Positions 60,096-64,000 of a stretch of 64,000 bases of DNA are shown here, in pieces. The position numbers and the translations under genes are program-made. The notes below the pieces were generated by a model, which searched no databases, was not told the origin of the DNA, and saw only the letters and a program-made list of their open reading frames with translations. This stretch comes from Leptolyngbya sp. PCC 6406 (GTDB lineage Bacteria; Cyanobacteriota; Cyanobacteriia; Phormidesmidales; Phormidesmidaceae). The stretch spans positions 4,519,409 through 4,583,408 of the forward strand of contig NZ_KI913949.1 in NCBI RefSeq assembly GCF_000332095.2. The letters are read 5' to 3'. The first letter of the stretch is position 1. Each line of letters starts with the position of its first letter.

Positions 60096-62456
60096 CTATG
60101 CCCCTGTTAATAGGGCTTGAAAGCGGGGATCGGCTCGGATGGGGTCGAAGTCGGTGTCAGTCTTGGCCATCTCGCGATACTTGTCAGGGCTGAGGTGAAT
60201 AGCGCGTTCCAGGTTCTCTAGGGCTGGCTCAATGGCACCTTGGAGAGCATAGGCACAGGCTTTGTTGTAAAAAGGGCTTGGGTCGTCGGGTTTGAGTGCG
60301 ATCGCAGCGTCATAGGCGGCAATGGCCTCCTCATAGCGGCCTGATTTCTCCAGCGCAACCCCTTTGTTGTTGAGCGCTTCGTGTTTGTCGGGTTTGAGTG
60401 CGATCGCAGCGTCAAAGGCGGCAATTGCCTCCTCGTAGCGGCCTAATTCACCCAGCGCAACCCCTTTGTTGTTGAGCGCTTCGCGTTTGTCGGGTTTGAG
60501 TGCGATCGCAGCGTCATAGGCGGCAATGGCCTCCTCATAGCGGCCTGATTTCCTCAGTGCAATCCCAAGTTTCCACGTGAAAAACTCAGCGAGGTAGTCA
60601 GCGGACGAAATATCCACTAATTGCTTTGCTTGCTCAAATGCCTGCAATAAATAGGCTGCTTGTTGAGACTCTAAGCATCGCTTAGATCGGTAATAGAAGG
60701 CGATCGCCCTTGTAAACCCTTGAAGCTGTTCAGGCTGTCCTAAACATTGGGTGATGGCTTGATCGGTTTCCGCCTTGGAAAAGCCATAGATTTCCGTGTT
60801 GAAGGGATAATCAATGGGGGTTTCTTCCAGCACGGCCCAGCCGTGGAGCACCGCAGGCCCCACCCGTTGCAGAAACTGCCACTGACTGTGACGCAGCAGG
60901 GGATGATCCGCCAGGTCAAACTCCGCTGTAATCGCTTGATAGGGGGTGATGACCACAGCATTCCTGCTGAAATATCGCGCCTCTAGCAGGTGGCTGAGGA
61001 ACTGGGTCTGGGCCTGGGCCTGTCGGGTAAACAGCAGGTGGTAGAGGTACTCCGATCTCAGGTCGCGCCAGTCGGGGTTTTCGTACTTTTCGGGTGGGGG
61101 GCGGTCGGGGGGCACTTCCTGATCGGATTGGTCGAGGCAATGGTGGGCCAGTCGTCCGTGAATGGTTTCCAAATCCTCCCGGTCAAGGGATTGGCGAAAC
61201 ACATCCCGCGCCACATCATCCAGCCGCCAGCGCTGGCCGATGGGCTCCGCAAAGGAAAGCTGGGTCAGCCAGCCATAGCAGTTTTGCCCCTCATCCACCG
61301 CACTGGCAAAGTCCAGCCCCTGGGCTTCCACCAAGTAGCGGATGAGCTTGGCATTAAACCAGCGGCAGCAGGCCGCCATCTGCACCACCTGCATCTGAAT
61401 ATCGTTCAGCCCTTGCAGCAGCAACCGCACAATTTCTTGATTGCCCTGGGCAAAATCCAGGGGGTGGCCCTTTTCCGTCTGTTCCCGAATCCAGTTCAGG
61501 TAGTAGGGCAGTCCCCGCGTCACCCGATGGATGGTGTTGATTTGGGCGTCATCGGTGATGCCGATCTGCGCCAGGTAGCGCTGGGTTTGGGACAGGTCAA
61601 ACCGCTCGATAGTGCGCTCATACACAGCGTTATGGTCTTGGTGCAGCTTGCGCCAGCCCTCGGTTTTCAGCAGGCAGTGTCGCCCCGCAATCACCAGCCG
61701 CACCCGTTGCGCCGCCAACCCCGTGTTGCCCAGCAGGGTGCGCCACAGCCAAGGATCGATCGCGGTGGGGGCTTTTTCGTAGGTATCCAGCACCAGCAGG
61801 ATGGGCTGGGCCTGGGCCTGCTGGGTGAGCCCCGCCACAAAGGCTTGGGTCAGGCGGGGCAGGGGTTCCAGCATTAGTTCTTGCAGGGCGCGATCGCGCT
61901 TTGTCGCCTTGTGCTGCTGCAAAAGCTGTTGTAACCCATCCTTCAGGGACAGCGTCGCCACGGCGGCGGCCATCCCCTTTTCCGCCACGGTACCCACCGT
62001 CTTCTTCGCCGATTCCGACAGAAAGAACTCCCCCGCCACATCCACCCCCAGCTTCACCAGGGTTTTCACCTGCTCCACCTGCTCCGGGGTCGCGGCTCCG
62101 TTTCCCTGGGTGGCCTGGGTATTCAGCGCCTGGATCGTGTCGAAATACAGCGTGTATTTCTCCCAAAAGGGATCGCGGCTCCAATCATCCCGCTGGGCAA
62201 GCTGGCCATAGAGCTTCGCCATTAGGGGGATGGGCTCCTCAATGCCCTCCGTCAACCCAAAGGAAACTGTGGCGGTCTTCGCCGCTCCCCCCTGGGCCGC
62301 GCTGGCCTTGCGGGTCAGGGTTGATTTGCCCACACCGCCAATGCCCCAGACGTGGAACACCACCGGGCTCGTCGCCGGGGCTTGCAGGGCAGCATCCAGC
62401 GCCGCGAGAAAGGCTTCCGCCTCCGGGCGCGAAACATAGGGCAGGGGGTTGGGCAT
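60096..62456 (-). CDS. STAND NTPase with C-terminal TPR repeats
   Basis: A 786-residue protein. The P-loop NTPase domain starts near residue 32: Walker A GIGGVGKST at 38-46, Walker B QPILLVLDTYEKAP, sensor RLVIAGRHCL, then a winged-helix region (about 310-420, TRGLPYYLNWIREQ and DVARDVFRQSLDRED). The C-terminus has TPR units (about 640-750) encoded by three near-identical 102-bp repeats, each carrying a HIP1 site, and ends REMAKTDTDFDPIRADPRFQ. That tail is nearly the same as in the protein at 54337-55644. STAND proteins of this build are signalling or defence switches; the effector is not obvious. Confidence 0.82.
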   Translation of the reverse strand: MPNPLPYVSRPEAEAFLAALDAALQAPATSPVVFHVWGIGGVGKSTLTRKASAAQGGAAKTATVSFGLTEGIEEPIPLMAKLYGQLAQRDDWSRDPFWEKYTLYFDTIQALNTQATQGNGAATPEQVEQVKTLVKLGVDVAGEFFLSESAKKTVGTVAEKGMAAAVATLSLKDGLQQLLQQHKATKRDRALQELMLEPLPRLTQAFVAGLTQQAQAQPILLVLDTYEKAPTAIDPWLWRTLLGNTGLAAQRVRLVIAGRHCLLKTEGWRKLHQDHNAVYERTIERFDLSQTQRYLAQIGITDDAQINTIHRVTRGLPYYLNWIREQTEKGHPLDFAQGNQEIVRLLLQGLNDIQMQVVQMAACCRWFNAKLIRYLVEAQGLDFASAVDEGQNCYGWLTQLSFAEPIGQRWRLDDVARDVFRQSLDREDLETIHGRLAHHCLDQSDQEVPPDRPPPEKYENPDWRDLRSEYLYHLLFTRQAQAQTQFLSHLLEARYFSRNAVVITPYQAITAEFDLADHPLLRHSQWQFLQRVGPAVLHGWAVLEETPIDYPFNTEIYGFSKAETDQAITQCLGQPEQLQGFTRAIAFYYRSKRCLESQQAAYLLQAFEQAKQLVDISSADYLAEFFTWKLGIALRKSGRYEEAIAAYDAAIALKPDKREALNNKGVALGELGRYEEAIAAFDAAIALKPDKHEALNNKGVALEKSGRYEEAIAAYDAAIALKPDDPSPFYNKACAYALQGAIEPALENLERAIHLSPDKYREMAKTDTDFDPIRADPRFQALLTGA

Positions 62457-62550
62457 CGCAGGGCAAACAAATTTGCCTTGATTTTAGCCCCGTTGCCCAG
62501 CAGAAACGGAGTTTCTGCTGGGCAGTATCTGGAATAGGGCTAGAGCGCCC

Positions 62551-62721
62551 CTAAACCGCTGCGGTGGCTAGGGCGATGACGATGCCGCTGAGAAATAGGG
62601 CGACAGGGGTGACTTGGCCGAGGTCGCGACGGAGTACCCCAGCGGCAAATAGAACTAGCATGAGCACAAAGACAAGTGCGATCGCGCTGCCATACGCGCC
62701 CCCGGTGGGATCCTCCACCAT
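62551..62721 (-). CDS. Small two-span membrane protein
   Basis: 56 residues from ATG 62721 (the open frame extends to 62826). It has two hydrophobic stretches: SAIALVFVLMLVLFAAGVL (about 12-30) and VTPVALFLSGIVIALATAAV (about 37-56). I recognise no family; size and hydrophobicity suggest a small membrane subunit. Modest support. Confidence 0.4.
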   Translation of the reverse strand: MVEDPTGGAYGSAIALVFVLMLVLFAAGVLRRDLGQVTPVALFLSGIVIALATAAV

Positions 62722-62942
62722 CGCCAGCAGTGGGGTGGGGAACTCCCGGCAGGTTCCCCATCCCGTCCATTGCATCGGGGCAAATAGGCTATTCACAAAT
62801 GCTGGCTTCCTTCCAAATTGCGGCAAATAATAGGGAAACTAGGCAACCCCAGACCCTGCACCAAAGACGACTTGTACCACAGAAAGTTCTGCTTTCTGCA
62901 TCGCCCTAGAGGATCTGCGGGTACGTTATTTTCCTGAGAGCC

Positions 62943-63647
62943 CTAGGCATCATCGGTGACGAGGCCATGCTCTAGGGCATAGCGCACCAGTTCCGTGCGG
63001 CTGTTGGTGCCCGTCTTGCTAAACAGACGACTGACGTACTTTTCCACATTGCGGACGCTGGTGTCGAGGCGACTGGCGATTTCCTTATTCATCAGCCCCT
63101 CCGCCACCTTGTTGAGCACATCCTGCTCGCGGGGGGTAAAGTCGATGCGAATGGGGGAATGGGTTTTGACCATTGTGCCCCGTTGGGTCAGCAGGGCCTT
63201 AATTTCTTCAATTTGTCGGGCCATGGCAGCGATGTCGGGCACGTCACCACCTTCGGGGGTGCGGGCCACTTGGCGATCGATCAAGTTCGAGACAATCGCC
63301 ACCAGCTCCTCCGGATCGAAAGGCTTGGGGAGGTAGGCATCTACCCCGGCGCTGTAACCCTGAATGCGATCGCTGGTCATCCCCCGCGCTGTGAGGAACA
63401 CCACGGGCAGGGACTTGAAGCGGGCATCATCCCGCACCTGCTGCAAAAACTGGTAGCCATCCACCTGGGGCATCATGATGTCGGAAATCAAGACATCAGG
63501 CATGGCCACCTGGAGTTGGTCCCAACCCTCATGGGCGTTGCTGGCCACCTCCACCGCAAAACCGCTGTCCTCTAGGTATGCTTGCACTGCTTCCCGCAGT
63601 CCCGCTTCATCATCCACCAGTAGTATCCGGCCCCTGGTTTCGCTCAT
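62943..63647 (-). CDS. NarL/LuxR-type response regulator (Rre1/Ycf29-like)
   Basis: 234 residues from ATG 63647 (four more with ATG 63659). The receiver has an acidic entry (LVDDEAG), phosphoacceptor Asp56 (VLISDIMMPQVDGYQFL; Asp60 if the longer start is used) and AYLPKPFD lysine. A linker helix leads to a LuxR HTH (FTPREQDVLNKVAEGLMNKE, IASRLDTSVRNVEKYVSRLF). The receiver closely resembles cyanobacterial Rre1 and plastid Ycf29, a stress regulator partnered by Hik34 and Hik2-like kinases in Synechocystis. No kinase is adjacent. Confidence 0.85.
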   Translation of the reverse strand: MSETRGRILLVDDEAGLREAVQAYLEDSGFAVEVASNAHEGWDQLQVAMPDVLISDIMMPQVDGYQFLQQVRDDARFKSLPVVFLTARGMTSDRIQGYSAGVDAYLPKPFDPEELVAIVSNLIDRQVARTPEGGDVPDIAAMARQIEEIKALLTQRGTMVKTHSPIRIDFTPREQDVLNKVAEGLMNKEIASRLDTSVRNVEKYVSRLFSKTGTNSRTELVRYALEHGLVTDDA

Positions 63648-63718
63648 TGCCCTACCCATGTCTGCTCAAGAGGTCATGCCCACTGTAGCGCTTCCCTGAC
63701 CGACGGAAAGCACCAGCC

Positions 63719-63830
63719 CTATCGGGATAACCGCACGTTTAGCCGCTTCAGGACTTCTGGGGAAAGCAGCACCTCACGGGCCGCATTCAGGATGTAGGGG
63801 AGACGGCTTACCCGCGCAGGCGGGTTTTAG
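63719..63830 (-). pseudogene. C-terminal gene fragment beside the IS5-type element
   Basis: Leftward frame (...RLPYILNAAREVLLSPEVLKRLNVRLSR, stop at 63719) with a protein-like composition but no start in the window; the IS5-type end at 63852 lies about 20 bp upstream. It may be the surviving tail of a gene cut by that insertion. I do not recognise it. The rest of 63660-63851 shows only a CCCGCGCAGGCGGG stem (63810-63823). Confidence 0.35.
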
Positions 63831-63851
63831 ATTGTGTAGGCGCGGTTTTTA

Positions 63852-64000
63852 GAGGGTGTCTGAGAAGTAGAAAGGCCCTCAAAAACGCTACTCTATCAGT
63901 CAGTAAGTACACTTGATAGGGTTTTTGAGGGCAATGCGATTATCCTACCCCACCGATTTGACTGATGAACAATGGGATATTCTCTCTCTCTTGATTCCTC
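63852..64000 (+). mobile_element. IS5-family element, left end (runs off window)
   Basis: Begins GAGGGTGTCTGAGAAGTAG after a TTTTA, like ends of the IS427 group of IS5. A stem GCCCTCAAAAAC (63875-63886) / GTTTTTGAGGGC (63921-63932) lies just before the transposase start; such a stem can shield the transposase from read-through expression. The right end is outside the window. Confidence 0.7.
63934..64000 (+). CDS. IS5-family transposase, N-terminus only
   Basis: ATG 63934 opens a frame reading MRLSYPTDLTDEQWDILSLL, the DUF4096 head of IS5/IS427 transposases. It continues past the window end. Confidence 0.8.
   Translation, partial: MRLSYPTDLTDEQWDILSLLIP

Noticed and set aside
60990..62554. 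Long rightward frames opposite the STAND-TPR gene
   Set aside because: These are shadows of a strong leftward coding region with Walker motifs; GC-rich third positions keep the other strand open.
1..64000. CRISPR array
   Set aside because: No set of regularly spaced direct repeats with unique spacers was seen. The regular repeats present are TPR coding units, short simple tracts and scattered interspersed repeats.
1..64000. tRNA, rRNA or riboswitch genes
   Set aside because: I read the intergenic stretches for a T-loop (GTTCRANNC) in a plausible setting and for a cobalamin box near the uptake locus and found none I would defend. A covariance-model scan would be needed to exclude them.

Overview
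The window looks like a cyanobacterial chromosome segment. The HIP1 octamer (GCGATCGC) recurs throughout, inside and between genes. Many genes are ones known mainly from cyanobacteria: a Ycf55/DUF3685 protein, an Rre1/Ycf29-like regulator, DUF3386, XisH/XisI, a BgtA-like ATPase and a large UbiB-type kinase. A GC-rich Leptolyngbya/Nodosilinea-like lineage is plausible, but the sequence alone does not settle the genus.

Layout. 1-3.1 kb is mostly interspersed repeats around a MerR-like gene and a coiled-coil gene, with a perfect 48-bp palindrome. 3.1-11.7 kb is housekeeping: SRPBCC and HugZ-like proteins, Hsp33, an amino-acid ABC ATPase, an RluD-type pseudouridine synthase, a GAF-GGDEF cyclase and a VWA lipoprotein. 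11.7-16.1 kb is accessory: an orphan MNT nucleotidyltransferase beside a HEPN stub, then a HEPN-like gene and a DUF6602 nuclease-like gene bracketed by two copies of a short mobile-type repeat, a Uma2 nuclease and a transposase relic. 16.1-25.9 kb holds a contractile-injection-type AAA+ ATPase, a thioredoxin-fold ferredoxin, minC-minD-minE, a creatininase-family gene, asnS and an isochorismatase-family hydrolase.

25.9-28.2 kb is debris: a type I methylase tail, a DUF433/DUF5615 toxin-antitoxin pair whose toxin is split by an IS630 element, and a broken DUF3368 gene. 28.3-37.2 kb is an outer-membrane metal-chelate uptake locus: permease, ATPase, TonB-dependent receptor, two binding proteins, a VTT-family membrane protein, and a divergent DUF3386 group. 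37.7-43.9 kb carries a YbaK deacylase, an OmpR-type regulator, a cold-shock/membrane/C-terminal-domain fusion and the DUF3685 pair.

43.9-62.5 kb is a conflict island: XisH/XisI; a two-gene membrane NLR (NACHT) module whose partner carries a matching Q/G/N-rich motif; at least five intact or broken toxin-antitoxin pairs, reshuffled by an IS4 insertion and by segment duplication; an overlapping pair of P-loop ATPase and degenerate-NTPase/TPR genes; and a large STAND-TPR protein ending in the same tail. The window closes with an Rre1-like regulator and the left end of an IS5-type element.

The strongest candidate for an undescribed system is the small membrane protein plus NACHT pair at 45.4-48.2 kb. 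The two proteins share a 24-position ungapped motif, which suggests homotypic (amyloid-like) signalling from a membrane-anchored sensor to a membrane-active effector. The ATPase/TPR pair at 54.3-57.0 kb is second. All functional statements come from reading motifs by eye; no database search was run.
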